DNA of 64,000 bases from the NCBI RefSeq assembly GCF_013141915.1, contig NZ_SROX01000001.1, forward strand, positions 558,001-622,000. The letters run 5' to 3'. The position numbers and the translations under genes were made by a program. The notes below the pieces were generated by a model. That model was not told the DNA's origin, did no database searches, and saw nothing but the letters and a program-made list of their open reading frames with translations. This document shows, in pieces, positions 43,785-53,917 of this stretch. Positions within the stretch are counted from its first letter, which is position 1. The number at the start of each line of letters is the position of its first letter. The stretch comes from Cupriavidus necator (GTDB taxonomy: Bacteria; Pseudomonadota; Gammaproteobacteria; Burkholderiales; Burkholderiaceae).

Positions 43785-45215
43785 ATGAAAGATGTGCTGG
43801 TGATCGGAGGCGGCAATGCCGCGCTGTGCGCCGCGTTGATGGCGCGCGAAGCGGGTGCCTCGGTGCTGCTGCTGGAAGGCTCGCCGCGCGAATGGCGCGG
43901 GGGCAATTCACAGCACACCCGCAACCTGCGCTGCATGCATGAGGCGCCGCAGGATGTGCTGGTCGACGCCTACCCGGAAGAGGAATACTGGCAGGACCTG
44001 CTGAAGGTGACAGGTGGCATCACTAACGAGCCACTCGCGCGCATGACGATCCGCGCATCGTCGCGATGCCGCGGCTGGATGCGCCGACACGGCGTCCATT
44101 TCCAGCCGCCATTGTCAGGGGCGCTGCACGTGGCGCGCACCAATGCCTTCTTCATGGGCGGCGGCAAGGCGCTGGTCAACGCCTATTTCCGCAGCGCCGA
44201 GGCACTTGGTGTCGAGATCCGCTACGACACCCCGGTTGCCGCCATCGAGCGCGACGGCGACCGTTTCGTCGCCGCCGTGACCGCTACCGGCGAACGCATC
44301 GAGGCCAGGACCTGCGTGCTGGCCGCCGGCGGTTTCGAGTCGAACCGGGACTGGCTGCGGGAAGCCTGGGGCCAGAACGAACGCGGCGAATGGCCGTCGG
44401 ACAACTTCCTGATCCGGGGCACGCGCTTCAATCAGGGCGTGCTGCTGCGCCATATGCTCGAGGCGGGGGCCGATGCGATCGGCGATCCGACCCAGGCCCA
44501 TATGGTGGCGATCGACGCACGCGCTCCGCTGTATGACGGCGGCATCTGCACGCGGATCGACTGTGTCTCGCTCGGCGTGGTCGTCAATCGCGACGGGGCG
44601 CGCTTCTACGATGAGGGCGAGGACTTCTGGCCCAAGCGATATGCGATCTGGGGACGCCTGGTCGCGCAGCAGCCGGGGCAGATCGGCTTCTCGATCATTG
44701 ACCAGAAGGCCATCGGCCGCTTCATGCCACCGGTCTTCCCGGGTACGACCGCCGCTACGCTCGACGAACTGGCGCGCAAGCTCGGCGTGCCGGAAACCAC
44801 CTTCGTGCGGACCGTTGAAGCCTTCAACGCCGCGTGCCGGCCCGGTACCTTCGACCACACGGTACTGGACAATTGCGCCACCGACGGCATCGCACCGGCC
44901 AAGACGCACTGGGCGCGGCCGCTCGACACGCCTCCCTATGTCGGGTACGCGCTGCGTCCCGGCGTGACCTTCACTTACCTCGGCCTCAAGGTCAACGAGC
45001 GGGCGCAGGTCCACTTCGATGGCAGGCCTAGCCCGAACCTGTTCGTCGCCGGCGAAATGATGGCCGGCAACGTGCTGGGCAAGGGCTATACCGCCGGCGT
45101 CGGCATGGCGATCGGCACGGCCTTTGGCCGCATCGCCGGCGTGAGCGCCGCGCGTGCCTGTGATTTCCGACATCCCGATTTCGACATGGAGCAGTCCAAT
45201 GCCATCGCTTGCTGA
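43785..45215 (+). CDS. tcuA: TcuA-like FAD-dependent tricarballylate dehydrogenase
   Basis: This 476-residue flavoprotein of the FrdA/SdhA superfamily starts at the ATG at 43785 after AAGGAG. The FAD dinucleotide-binding motif is [28 protein letters not shown], the succinate dehydrogenase-like catalytic region is [17 protein letters not shown], and the C-terminal FAD contact is [24 protein letters not shown]. TcuA oxidises tricarballylate to cis-aconitate. It overlaps tcuB by 17 bases. Confidence 0.9.
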   Translation: MKDVLVIGGGNAALCAALMAREAGASVLLLEGSPREWRGGNSQHTRNLRCMHEAPQDVLVDAYPEEEYWQDLLKVTGGITNEPLARMTIRASSRCRGWMRRHGVHFQPPLSGALHVARTNAFFMGGGKALVNAYFRSAEALGVEIRYDTPVAAIERDGDRFVAAVTATGERIEARTCVLAAGGFESNRDWLREAWGQNERGEWPSDNFLIRGTRFNQGVLLRHMLEAGADAIGDPTQAHMVAIDARAPLYDGGICTRIDCVSLGVVVNRDGARFYDEGEDFWPKRYAIWGRLVAQQPGQIGFSIIDQKAIGRFMPPVFPGTTAATLDELARKLGVPETTFVRTVEAFNAACRPGTFDHTVLDNCATDGIAPAKTHWARPLDTPPYVGYALRPGVTFTYLGLKVNERAQVHFDGRPSPNLFVAGEMMAGNVLGKGYTAGVGMAIGTAFGRIAGVSAARACDFRHPDFDMEQSNAIAC

Positions 45216-46410
45216 GCTGGTCGATCAGGCGCATGCCGACGCGCAAGGCGTGGGCGGCACTGACCGACGCGTGATTCCGATTCATCCCGTATTGCCGCTG
45301 ACGGCTGCAGAGGGCGAGGTCGCCCGCATCCTGCAGATCTGCAATGCCTGCCGCTATTGCGAAGGCTTCTGCGCGGTGTTTCCCGCCATGACGCGGCGGC
45401 TCGAATTTGGCCGTGCCGACGTGCACTATATGGCCAATTTGTGCCACAACTGCGGGGCATGCCTGCATGCCTGCCAGTACGCGCCGCCGCACGAGTTTGC
45501 CGTCAACATCCCGGTAGCGTTGGCGGAGGTCCGTGGCCAGACCTACCAGGACTATGCGTGGCCGCCAAAGCTCGGCACGCTGTACCGGCGCAATGGCCTC
45601 ACCTTGTCGCTGGCCCTGGCACTCGGCCTGACGCTGTTCCTGCTGTTGGCCGTGACGCGCAACGGCACCTTGTGGCCCGGTCCGGCCACTAACAATTTCT
45701 ATGCGCTGTTCCCGCATAACCTGCTGGTGTCGATGTTTGCGCCGGTGTTCGGGTTCGTGGTGCTTGCACTGGCAATGGGGGTGCGCAGGTTCTGGCGCGA
45801 AGTCACCCCCGCGACCAGCGGTGCCCCGGTAAGCGCGCCCGCGGCCGCAGAAGCCGGTGCCGCCGTGCTGCGGCTGAAGTATCTCGACGGCGGCCATGGT
45901 GCCGGCTGCAACAATGCCGACGACGCCTTCACGCTGTCACGCCGGCGTTTCCATCACCTGACGTTCTATGGCTTCCTGCTGTGCTTTGCCGCAACGGCAG
46001 TGGCGACGGTCTATCACTATGCTTTCGGCTGGCACGCGCCCTATGCGCTGCCGAGCCTGCCCAAGCTGCTCGGCGCCATCGGCGGTGTCAGTCTCGCGAT
46101 CGGCACCGCGGGTCTTGGCTGGCTCAATCTGCAACGTCACCGCTTGCACCTGGCGCACGGCCAGCGGCCGATGGATCTCGGCTTCATCGCCTTGCTGTTC
46201 CTTACCGCCGCCAGCGGCCTGGCGCTGTGGCTGGGCCGCGGCACGCCGGCGCTGGCCATCCTCTTGTGCCTGCACCTGGGCGCGGTGATGGCGCTGTTCG
46301 CCACCATGCCCTACGGCAAGTTTGCCCACGGCGTGTTCCGCAGTGCCGCGCTGCTGCGCCACGCGGTGGAGAAGCGCCGGCCGAACCCCATCGGGCTCGG
46401 GGCGGACTGA
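45199..46410 (+). CDS. tcuB: TcuB-like Fe-S/haem membrane protein
   Basis: This 403-residue protein has two Cys clusters near the N-terminus ([11 protein letters not shown] and [13 protein letters not shown]) for 4Fe-4S centres, then about six transmembrane helices with conserved His residues (for example [20 protein letters not shown]) that could hold haem. TcuB reoxidises the reduced flavin of TcuA and passes electrons to the quinone pool. Its start lies inside tcuA, so the two are coupled. Confidence 0.9.
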   Translation: MPSLAELVDQAHADAQGVGGTDRRVIPIHPVLPLTAAEGEVARILQICNACRYCEGFCAVFPAMTRRLEFGRADVHYMANLCHNCGACLHACQYAPPHEFAVNIPVALAEVRGQTYQDYAWPPKLGTLYRRNGLTLSLALALGLTLFLLLAVTRNGTLWPGPATNNFYALFPHNLLVSMFAPVFGFVVLALAMGVRRFWREVTPATSGAPVSAPAAAEAGAAVLRLKYLDGGHGAGCNNADDAFTLSRRRFHHLTFYGFLLCFAATAVATVYHYAFGWHAPYALPSLPKLLGAIGGVSLAIGTAGLGWLNLQRHRLHLAHGQRPMDLGFIALLFLTAASGLALWLGRGTPALAILLCLHLGAVMALFATMPYGKFAHGVFRSAALLRHAVEKRRPNPIGLGAD

Positions 46411-46489
46411 GCGGCTGCCCGGCGGCTGGCCAGTCCCCACGCTTTTCCAGAATAACCCTTTCCAGAACGACAATACGGAGACCGATTCA

Positions 46490-47470
46490 ATGGACCGTCG
46501 ACCGACCCTGCGCGCAACCTTGTTGGCCGCGCTCTGCATTTCCCTGTCATCGGGTGTTGCGCAAGCGCAGCCCATCGCCGGCGGCAAGCCGGTCACGCTG
46601 GTGGTGGGCTTCGCCGCCGGCGGCGCCGCCGATGCCGCCGCGCGGCTGATCGCCAAGAAGCTGGCGGACAACCTCGGCCAGCCGGTAGTCGTCGACAACC
46701 GTGGCGGCGCTGGCGGCAATATTGCCCACCAACTGGTGGCGCGCGGTCCCGCGGATGGCAGCATGCTGCTGTTCGGCTCGATCGGGCCGCTGACCATCGC
46801 GCCACATCTCATGAAGCTGCCGTACGATCCGTTCAAGGATCTGGCGCCTGTATCGGGCGGCGTGAACTTTCCCAATATGCTGGTGGTGCACAAGGGCGCC
46901 GGCGTGAAGAACCTGGCCGAGTTGGTCGCGCTGGCGAAGAAGAAGCCGGGCACCGTGGACTATGCGTCGACCGGCGCTGGCTCTGCTTCCCATCTGGCGG
47001 GAGAACTGTTCAACCAGCGTGCCGGTATCGAGATGGTCCACATTCCCTACAAGGGTGGTGCACCGGCACTGCAGGATCTGCTTGGCCAGCGGGTGACGTC
47101 TTACTTTGCGGCCCCGCCGACTGCGATGCCGCAAGTCGAGGCCGGCAAGCTGGTGCCGCTGGCCACCACCGGTCCGGTACGGCCGGCTTACCTGCCGAAC
47201 GTCCCCACCGTGGCCGAATCCGGCTACCCCGGCTTCGAAGCGCTGAACTGGTACGCCTTCGTGGCTCCTGGCAAAACGCCGGCGCCCGTCCTCGATCGCT
47301 GGAATCAGGAGGTCGTCAAGGTGCTGAACGATGCGCAGGTGAAAGATGCGCTGAACAAGCATGGCCTGACACCGCAGCCAACCACGCGGCCGGAACTGCT
47401 TGCCTTCATGAAGAAGGAGAGCGCAAAGTGGGGCGCGATCGTCAAGGAGCGAAAAATTACGGTCGATTGA
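46490..47470 (+). CDS. Bug/TctC-family receptor of the tcu operon
   Basis: This 326-residue protein has a signal peptide (about 1-26, ending AQAQP). The Bug hallmarks are VTLVVGFAAGGAADAAARLIAKKL, VVDNRGGAGGNIAHQLVA, VDYASTGAGSASHLAGELF and VHIPYKGGAPALQDLLGQRV. It lies 79 bases after tcuB, probably in one operon, and is the likely binder of tricarballylate or a related tricarboxylate. No membrane transporter genes follow, and the Salmonella-type TcuC transporter is absent here. Confidence 0.88.
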   Translation: MDRRPTLRATLLAALCISLSSGVAQAQPIAGGKPVTLVVGFAAGGAADAAARLIAKKLADNLGQPVVVDNRGGAGGNIAHQLVARGPADGSMLLFGSIGPLTIAPHLMKLPYDPFKDLAPVSGGVNFPNMLVVHKGAGVKNLAELVALAKKKPGTVDYASTGAGSASHLAGELFNQRAGIEMVHIPYKGGAPALQDLLGQRVTSYFAAPPTAMPQVEAGKLVPLATTGPVRPAYLPNVPTVAESGYPGFEALNWYAFVAPGKTPAPVLDRWNQEVVKVLNDAQVKDALNKHGLTPQPTTRPELLAFMKKESAKWGAIVKERKITVD

Positions 47471-47538
47471 GGCCGGCCATCGGACCGTCGCGCCGGCGCG
47501 TGTAGACGCGGTTGATTGGCGGCACGGTCGTCCCGATC

Positions 47539-48465
47539 TCAATCCTTGTGGAGCGTCGCGCCGAACCACGCGCCGTCGCGAACCAGGCCGCGCGCGGTGT
47601 CGGCCAGCACGACCCGCGCGGCCAGTGCCGCGGGCGATAGCTCGTCATCGGAAAGGCTGGCCAGCAGGTTGTGCCGTCCAACCTGGGCGTCGACCACCAG
47701 CGAGCGGACCAGCGTCGGATCATTGAGGCGCGCGGTCGCCGCGCCCGGCTGGATGGTGGCACCAAAGCCAGCGCTTACCGCGTCCATCAGCATCGACAGG
47801 CCGTCTATCTCCGCCACAACGTTCGGCGTCACGCGCACCCGCGCAAAGGCCGCGTCGAGCAGAGCGCGCAGCCCGTGGGTAACGCTCGGCAGGATCAGCG
47901 GCAGCTCCCCCAGTTGCGCGAGCCGGGCACGCTGGCTGACCGGCAGGCCCGGCAGGCCCGCAGCTCCGAGCACATACAGCTTTTCATCGAGCAGCGGCGT
48001 GACGCTCCAGCGGCGCGCGGTCTCGGTACGGAACACGATGGCCAGATCCAGCCTGCGCGCATTGAGCATCTCGCTCAGATGCCCGGACAGGGCCTCCACC
48101 ACGTGGACCCGTACGTCGGGATAACGTGTAGCCATTGCACGCAGCAGGGGCACGCCCAGCACCGCGGCGGTAGTCGAAGCCAGGCCGATGCTGACATGGC
48201 CAGACAGCCGCGCCTGCTGCGCGGCCCGTACCGCATCGTCGGCGTGGCGCAGCGTCAGCTGGGCCTGCCGCAGAAATGCCAGTCCGGCATCGGTTGGCAC
48301 CACGCCTGTGGACTGGCGCTGCAGCAGGCGCGTGGACAGCTCGCGTTCGAGCCTGCTGACCTGCTGGCTGAGCGCGGAGGTCGCAAGTCCCAGCTCGAGC
48401 GCTGCCTTGCCGAAGCTGCCGAGCTCGCAGACCTTGGCGAAATAGCGGAGTTGACGCAGTTCCAT
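47539..48465 (-). CDS. LysR-family regulator of the tcu operon (TcuR-like)
   Basis: This 308-residue protein has a standard LysR helix-turn-helix (about 1-60: LRYFAKVCELGSFGKAALELGLATSALSQQVSRLEREL) and effector domain. It is convergent with the Bug gene. TcuR controls tcuABC in other bacteria, and no other LysR gene is next to tcuA, so that role is likely. A near-dyad TTAACACGTCTTAA lies before tcuA (about 43710). Confidence 0.82.
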   Translation of the reverse strand: MELRQLRYFAKVCELGSFGKAALELGLATSALSQQVSRLERELSTRLLQRQSTGVVPTDAGLAFLRQAQLTLRHADDAVRAAQQARLSGHVSIGLASTTAAVLGVPLLRAMATRYPDVRVHVVEALSGHLSEMLNARRLDLAIVFRTETARRWSVTPLLDEKLYVLGAAGLPGLPVSQRARLAQLGELPLILPSVTHGLRALLDAAFARVRVTPNVVAEIDGLSMLMDAVSAGFGATIQPGAATARLNDPTLVRSLVVDAQVGRHNLLASLSDDELSPAALAARVVLADTARGLVRDGAWFGATLHKD

Positions 48466-48849
48466 GGAATATTTGATGGCATCGCACCACGCGGTCGCCG
48501 CGCCGACGGGCGATTGGCTATCTGTCTTTCTGTACAGATGCCGCGCAATGGTAGCACCCGGCAGGCGGGCCGCGCGCGGGGGAGTGGGTGAGGGCGTGAC
48601 TCTGGCGCCGACCATAAATCCAAGAGTTGGCTTATCGCTGGACTTGCTCGCAATGGCTGATCACCAGCCATCATTAGTCGGCCACGCCGGAGAAGACCCG
48701 AGGCACGCCGCAGCCACCCGGCGGGATTCAGCGTGGTGGCATCGCCGCGGCTAACGAATGGTGCATTTGACTGCCATGTAGCCGAGCACGCCTATCCACG
48801 CGAGGAACGTGGAACATTTCCGGTAGGCAGGCGGTGAATTCGCAATGTG

Positions 48850-49030
48850 TCGATCGGCCAAGCGGGCCAGCGCTTGAACGAACCACCTTGAGCCGGTCGA
48901 TCTGCCGCATCGTCATGGTAATGGCTCCTGCTGGCAGGACGGGCTCCCGCGCGCTGGAAGCCGTCAAGCTTACGCCTGCCAAACTCAGACATTTGAACTT
49001 AGCCAGAACCGGACATTACCGCTTAGCCGC
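48850..49030 (-). mobile_element. Insertion-sequence remnant (transposase N-terminus plus end repeats)
   Basis: On the minus strand from 48916, MTMRQIDRLKVV matches the start of ISNCY-type transposases. A four-base insertion (CGTT) then shifts the frame; the other frame continues QALARLADRHI. Upstream, GACATT-N4-CTTAGCC occurs twice, 24 bases apart (48988-49004 and 49012-49028), and looks like the transposase-binding repeats of an IS end. Only this end and about 25 codons survive. Confidence 0.5.
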
Positions 49031-49039
49031 TACGGACAC

Positions 49040-49067
49040 GTTTCGCATAATAAAGCTTATGTTAAAT
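49040..49067 (+). other. dif: dif site (XerC/XerD recombination, chromosome-dimer resolution)
   Basis: The 28-bp layout is a left XerC arm GTTTCGCATAA (49040-49050), a 6-bp centre TAAAGC (49051-49056) and a right XerD arm TTATGTTAAAT (49057-49067). The XerD arm is identical to that of E. coli dif and the XerC arm keeps the CGCATAA core. It sits in AT-rich DNA in a gene-poor gap, and the KOPS-like words around it change strand here. This marks the terminus of the replicon. Confidence 0.85.
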
Positions 49068-49489
49068 CACGCAACCGAATCTGGTTGTGGCTCCAGCAGA
49101 CGATTGGTGCAGTCCAGACACGCTCGGAAGCCACACCGGGTTGACCTTCACGCGGGATCACGGCACGTCGTCCCTGGCGCAGGGCTGCAGCGGTCAGCTG
49201 ACCGCGTGCACGTCTAACGTTTCGAGGAAGTGGCGCCGCCCGTGCGGGCATTCGAGCCGCCTTCGCGCGAATGGTTTGCTGGGTAGCTGGCGGCCCCGTG
49301 ACCGGCTGCCACGGCAGAGCGAGCTGGTCATCCCTGTTCGCCCGGGAGGGTTCCGCCAGCGCCCGCTTGTCCCCGCCAGCCAATAAAGTGCCCTGTCGCA
49401 TATCGATACGCGAACTTGTTCCTTTGCGGCACGCGTGTCCCGCCCTACGATCACGCTTCGGCAACCGCCGGGGCAACGCTCGCATGGCG

Positions 49490-50356
49490 TCAGGCGCCGG
49501 CCAGTCCGCGCTGCAAGGCCGTCTTGAGCATCGAGAAGACATGTCGCGCGACAGGATTGACTGCGTTGGGACGCGCCCACAGGTAGTACGTGACATCGGG
49601 AAGCCGCGGCAGGCCGTCGCTTTCGCCAAGGATGCGCATATCCGCCTGCAGCAGGTCGATGCTGCGCGCGGTGATGCCTAGCCCGCCGCGCAGTGCTGCC
49701 TTGATGCCGATCAGGCTAGGGGCCAGGTAGGCGATGCGCCAGGGCACGCCTGCCTGGGTCAGCGCCTCGAGCGAGAGTTTGCGGAACAGGCTCGGTTCGT
49801 CGGCCAGGATCAGCGGCACTGCCGTGCCGCGCTCGTAGGCGAAGTCGGCGGCGCAGACCCAGATCGTCGGCGTGGTGCGCAGCGCAATCCCGTCGAGCGT
49901 ACTGTCCTCGCGCGTGGACACCGTCAGGTCAATCTCGCCGCGCCGCAGCGACTCCATCAGGAACGGGCTTCTGCCGACATGGATTTCCAGCCGCAAGGCC
50001 GGCGACGACCTCGCGATATGCGACAGCAGTACCGGCAGGATGGTATCGGCGACGTCGTGCGGCGCGCCGATCCGCAGCGATCCGGTCAGGTCACCTTCGC
50101 GCAGCACGCGCAGCGCCTCGTCGTTGGTGCTGAGCATCTGGCGCGCGTATTCGAGCAGTTTCTTGCCATGCCGCGTGAGCCGCTTGCCGCGGCCGTGCCG
50201 CTCGAACAGGGCCAGGCCCAGTTGCTCTTCGAGCCGTTGCATCTGCTGGGTGACCGCCGATTGCGTGCGCTGCACAGCCGCGGCGGCCGCGCCAAACGTC
50301 TCGTGGTCGGCAATGGCTACCAGGGTGCGGAGCAGGTCGAGATCCAGATTACGCAT
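49490..50356 (-). CDS. LysR-family transcriptional regulator
   Basis: This 288-residue protein has an N-terminal helix-turn-helix (about 3-62: [42 protein letters not shown]) and effector domain ([20 protein letters not shown] onward). It is divergent from the thiol dioxygenase gene with a 125-base gap and very likely controls the organosulfur operon. Confidence 0.88.
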   Translation of the reverse strand: MRNLDLDLLRTLVAIADHETFGAAAAAVQRTQSAVTQQMQRLEEQLGLALFERHGRGKRLTRHGKKLLEYARQMLSTNDEALRVLREGDLTGSLRIGAPHDVADTILPVLLSHIARSSPALRLEIHVGRSPFLMESLRRGEIDLTVSTREDSTLDGIALRTTPTIWVCAADFAYERGTAVPLILADEPSLFRKLSLEALTQAGVPWRIAYLAPSLIGIKAALRGGLGITARSIDLLQADMRILGESDGLPRLPDVTYYLWARPNAVNPVARHVFSMLKTALQRGLAGA

Positions 50357-50481
50357 TCATTAGTTCCGCTGATGGGTTTTTGTCACGCATTAAGTGGTTT
50401 TCCGATCAGGGGTTCATTACAGTGAAACACGAAGCATCGTTGTATCCCCGAAAAACCGAGATTGCAAGGATTGATCGCACC

Positions 50482-51069
50482 ATGTCCCTCGCAGCACAGC
50501 GCCAGTCAGCCGTTGCCGAAACCATCGCATCCATTAGAAATATCGTAGCCAAAGGCGGTGTCACCCGTGAGAGCCTCGCCCAGGCACTGCCGCTGGTGGA
50601 AGATCTGGCCGCCCGCACCGAGTTCTGGGGCGAAGCCGACTACCCGCCACCCGAAGCTAACGAACGCCAGGCGCGCTATCTGATTGCCGAGGACCCGGAC
50701 CAGACCTACGCGCTGTACCTGAACGTGATGCGGCCGGGCAAGCGCATTCCGCCGCATAACCACACCACGTGGGCCTGCGTGGCCGGCGTGAGCGGCGTTG
50801 AGTTCAATGATGTCTATATCCGCACGGACGACGGCAGCCAGCCCGGTGTCGGCACGCTCGAACACGACCGTACCGTGGAGGTCGGCCCGCGCCACGGCAT
50901 CGCGCTGCTGCCCGACGACATTCATGCGGTGGAAATCCGCGGCGACGCTGTCATCCGCCATCTGCACATGTACGGCCGCTCGCTGGAAACGCTGACCGAG
51001 CGGCTGACGTTCGACCTGGAAACGGGGCGCTGCCAGGTCATGAACATGGGCGTACAGACCCGCCGCTAG
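50482..51069 (+). CDS. Cysteine/3-mercaptopropionate dioxygenase-type thiol dioxygenase
   Basis: This protein has 195 residues from the ATG at 50482 with AAGGA upstream. The cupin carries the three-His iron site of thiol dioxygenases: PPHNHTTW (His92, His94) and PDDIHAVE (His148). It converts a thiol to its sulfinate with O2. In Cupriavidus and Variovorax close relatives act on 3-mercaptopropionate, while others act on cysteine; the sequence alone does not decide. It is first gene of the plus-strand organosulfur operon. Confidence 0.85.
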   Translation: MSLAAQRQSAVAETIASIRNIVAKGGVTRESLAQALPLVEDLAARTEFWGEADYPPPEANERQARYLIAEDPDQTYALYLNVMRPGKRIPPHNHTTWACVAGVSGVEFNDVYIRTDDGSQPGVGTLEHDRTVEVGPRHGIALLPDDIHAVEIRGDAVIRHLHMYGRSLETLTERLTFDLETGRCQVMNMGVQTRR

Positions 51070-51168
51070 ACCGCTGCCCGACGGGGCGGCGCCCCCGCCC
51101 CCTTTTTCCGAGAACACCTCCGGATCCTCCGCGTGGCGCGAGGACACCCCCCTTTTCGCCCAGATTTC

Positions 51169-52791
51169 ATGAACCAAGCTTCCCAAGCCGCCTGTTCCGC
51201 CGTGGATGCCACCACCCTCAAGGGCTGGCTGCACGATGCCGACGAAATCGCGCTGTTCGACGTGCGCGAGCATGGCCAGTATGGCGAGGGCCATCCCTTC
51301 TATGCCGTTCCCCTGCCCTACAGCCGGCTCGAACTCGATGTGGGACGCCTGGCACCCCGCCCCGGCACGCGCATCGTGGTGGCAGACGATGGCTACGGCG
51401 TGGCGCAGGCCGCCGCCAGGGCCCTGGCACGCCTTGGCTACACGAACGTCTTCGTGCTGGACGGCGGCATGGCGGCATGGGTGGCTGCCGGCTATACGCT
51501 GTTCGCCGGCGTCAACGTGCCGTCCAAGACCTTCGGGGAACTGGCCGAGCATCACTACCACACGCCACGCGTCAGCGCCAGGGAACTGGCGGCCATGCAG
51601 GCGGGCCCCGGGGCGCCGCTGGTGCTCGACGGGCGTCCGGCCAGCGAATTCCGCAAGATGAGCATTCCGGGCGCGATCTGCTGCCCTAACGGTGAGCTTG
51701 CCTATCGCCTGCGCGACCTTGTGCCCGATGCCACCACGCCCATCGTGATCAACTGCGCTGGCCGCACGCGCAGCATCATCGGTGCGCAGACGCTGATCAA
51801 TTTCGGCGTCGCCAATCCGGTTTATGCGCTGGAGAACGGGACCCAGGGCTGGTACCTGAACGATTTCGCGCTCGAACATGGCAGCACGGCACGATATCCG
51901 GACAACGGCAACCCGCGCGGCCTCGATGACGCGCGCGATGCGGCCGGGGCGCTGGCACGGCGTTTCGAGGTGCCGCACATCGAGGCGGCGCAGGCGGCGG
52001 CCTGGTTGGCCGAAGCCCACCGATCGACGTTCCTGTGCGATGTGCGTACCGCCGAGGAGTTCGCCGCGCAGACCCTGCCGGGCGCGCAGCACACGCCCGG
52101 GGGCCAGCTGATCCAGGCCACGGACCAGTTTGTCGGCGTACGCCGCGCCAGGCTCGTGCTGTTCGACGCCGACGGCGTGCGAGCGCCGGTGGTAGCCAGC
52201 TGGCTGCGTCAGATGGGGCACGACGCCGTGGTGCTCGCGGGCGGCCTCGAAGCGGGGCTGGCCACTGGCGTGCGCGCCGCGCATGGCCCAAGGCAAGACC
52301 TCACCGCGCTGCCCCCCGTCAACGCCACGCAACTGGCAGCTGGCATCGCGAACCAGTCGATGCTCGCGCTCGACCTGCGCGGCAGCATGGCCTATCGCGC
52401 CGGCCACATTGCCGGCTCCCTCTGGTCTACTCGCGCGCGGCTGGCGCAAGACCTGAGCGGCGTGCCGCAAGACACCACGCTGGTGCTGGTCGGCGACGCG
52501 GATGCCGCCGATCCCGCCGAGCTGGCCGCGGCCGACCTCAAGGCGCTCGGCTATCGCGACCTGCGCAGGCTCCAGGGCGGATTTACGGCGTGGCGCGATG
52601 CGGGCCATGCCGTGCGCGAAGGCGCCGATACGCTGCCCGATGCACGGTGTATCGACTACCTCTTTTTCGTGCATGACCGCCACGACGGCAACAAGGCCGC
52701 CGCGCGGCAATACCTGGCCTGGGAAACAGGCCTGATTGCGCAACTCGATGCCCAGGAGCTGGCCACGTTCCGTTTCCCCTCGCTGGGCTGA
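51169..52791 (+). CDS. Four-domain rhodanese (sulfurtransferase) protein
   Basis: This 540-residue protein has four tandem rhodanese modules (about 10-115, 130-245, 275-375 and 385-500). Only the second has the catalytic loop, CAGRTRS with Cys196. In modules 1, 3 and 4 the equivalent position reads ADDGYG, FDADGV and VGDADA, so they are inactive and probably structural. The protein moves sulfane sulfur and lies 99 bases after the dioxygenase. There is no signal peptide, so it is cytoplasmic. Confidence 0.85.
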   Translation: MNQASQAACSAVDATTLKGWLHDADEIALFDVREHGQYGEGHPFYAVPLPYSRLELDVGRLAPRPGTRIVVADDGYGVAQAAARALARLGYTNVFVLDGGMAAWVAAGYTLFAGVNVPSKTFGELAEHHYHTPRVSARELAAMQAGPGAPLVLDGRPASEFRKMSIPGAICCPNGELAYRLRDLVPDATTPIVINCAGRTRSIIGAQTLINFGVANPVYALENGTQGWYLNDFALEHGSTARYPDNGNPRGLDDARDAAGALARRFEVPHIEAAQAAAWLAEAHRSTFLCDVRTAEEFAAQTLPGAQHTPGGQLIQATDQFVGVRRARLVLFDADGVRAPVVASWLRQMGHDAVVLAGGLEAGLATGVRAAHGPRQDLTALPPVNATQLAAGIANQSMLALDLRGSMAYRAGHIAGSLWSTRARLAQDLSGVPQDTTLVLVGDADAADPAELAAADLKALGYRDLRRLQGGFTAWRDAGHAVREGADTLPDARCIDYLFFVHDRHDGNKAAARQYLAWETGLIAQLDAQELATFRFPSLG

Positions 52792-52857
52792 ATCCGTAGC
52801 GCCTGCAGTCCACGAGCCAGGCCCCACCACCCGCCATAGAAAATTCGAGGTCGCCCC

Positions 52858-53859
52858 ATGTTCCGTCCGATGTCATCCCGCCTGTCGCGGCAAGTGGTCG
52901 CCGCATGCACGCTCGCGCTTTCCGCCGCCGCCCTGGCGCAGCCGCTGGCGCCTGTCAACGGCTTTCCGTCGCAGCCACTGCGGATCGTGTCGCCGTTCCC
53001 CGCCGGCGGCGGCAACGATGCCGTGTCACGCATCGTAAGCACGCGCCTGTCGCAGGTCTTGGGCCAGAGCGCGGTCACCGACAACCGTGGTGGCGCGGGC
53101 GGAAATATCGGCGCTCGCTATGTTGCCGAATCGAAGGCCGACGGCTATACGGTGCTGACTTCGCAGGTGTCGATCATGGCGGTCAATCCGACGCTGTATC
53201 GCACGCCCGGATTCGACCCGGTCAAGCATTTCGTCCCGGTCACGCAGATCAACGCCGCGCCGCTGGCCATCGTGGTCGCGACGAATGCGCCGTGGCGGAC
53301 GTTCGAGGAACTGGCCACGCAGGCCCGGGCGCAGCCGCAGAAGATCACCTATGCCACTCCCGGCAACGGCACGCTGTCGCACCTGGTGGGCGTGGTCCTC
53401 GACAAGAACAGCAGCGTGGGGCTGCAGCACGTGCCCTATAAGGGCGCCGGGCCGGCCATCAACGATCTGCTGGGCGGGCAGGTCGATGTGCTGATCACCT
53501 CTACGTCGTCGGTGGCCGGCTTCATCCAGACCGGCCGCATGCGTGCGCTGGCCGTGACCAGCCCGCGCCGGCTGGGGGTGTTCGCCAACGTGCCCACGCT
53601 GGAGGAGCTGGGCTATCGCAACGCACGCTTCGAGGACTGGTACGGCTTCTTCGTGCCGGCCGGCACGTCGCCGGAACGTGTCGCGCTGCTGAACCGCGCC
53701 ATCGTCCAGGTGCTGCAGATGCCTGACGTGGTGAAGACCATCAACGAAGGCGGCAGCGCCGTGGTCGCCAACAGCCCCGATGCGTTCGCCGCGCAATTGA
53801 AGGATGACATCGCTCGGTGGTCGCAGATCGTGAAGCTCTCGGGCGCCCACGTCGACTGA
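52858..53859 (+). CDS. Bug/TctC-family receptor of the organosulfur operon
   Basis: This 333-residue protein has a signal peptide (about 1-27, ending ALAQP). The Bug motifs are LRIVSPFPAGGGNDAVSRIVSTRL, VTDNRGGAGGNIGARYVA, ITYATPGNGTLSHLVGVVL and QHVPYKGAGPAINDLLGGQV. It is third gene of the operon, so it probably binds the sulfur compound that the operon breaks down. No transporter subunits are adjacent. Confidence 0.88.
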   Translation: MFRPMSSRLSRQVVAACTLALSAAALAQPLAPVNGFPSQPLRIVSPFPAGGGNDAVSRIVSTRLSQVLGQSAVTDNRGGAGGNIGARYVAESKADGYTVLTSQVSIMAVNPTLYRTPGFDPVKHFVPVTQINAAPLAIVVATNAPWRTFEELATQARAQPQKITYATPGNGTLSHLVGVVLDKNSSVGLQHVPYKGAGPAINDLLGGQVDVLITSTSSVAGFIQTGRMRALAVTSPRRLGVFANVPTLEELGYRNARFEDWYGFFVPAGTSPERVALLNRAIVQVLQMPDVVKTINEGGSAVVANSPDAFAAQLKDDIARWSQIVKLSGAHVD

Positions 53860-53917
53860 CCCGGGCACGCACCTTGCGACCACCCTAGCGCACCTCGCGC
53901 CAACCTGCAGGCAAGCC

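Larger units (their letters stand above)
48466..49489. other. Gene-poor kilobase around the dif site
   Basis: I see no intact gene. The left half holds an insertion-sequence remnant (48850-49030), the centre holds the dif-like site (49040-49067), and the right half (49080-49489) holds no recognisable gene, repeat or RNA. Short open frames here have no family features. Eroded DNA of this kind is common at replication termini. Confidence 0.6.
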
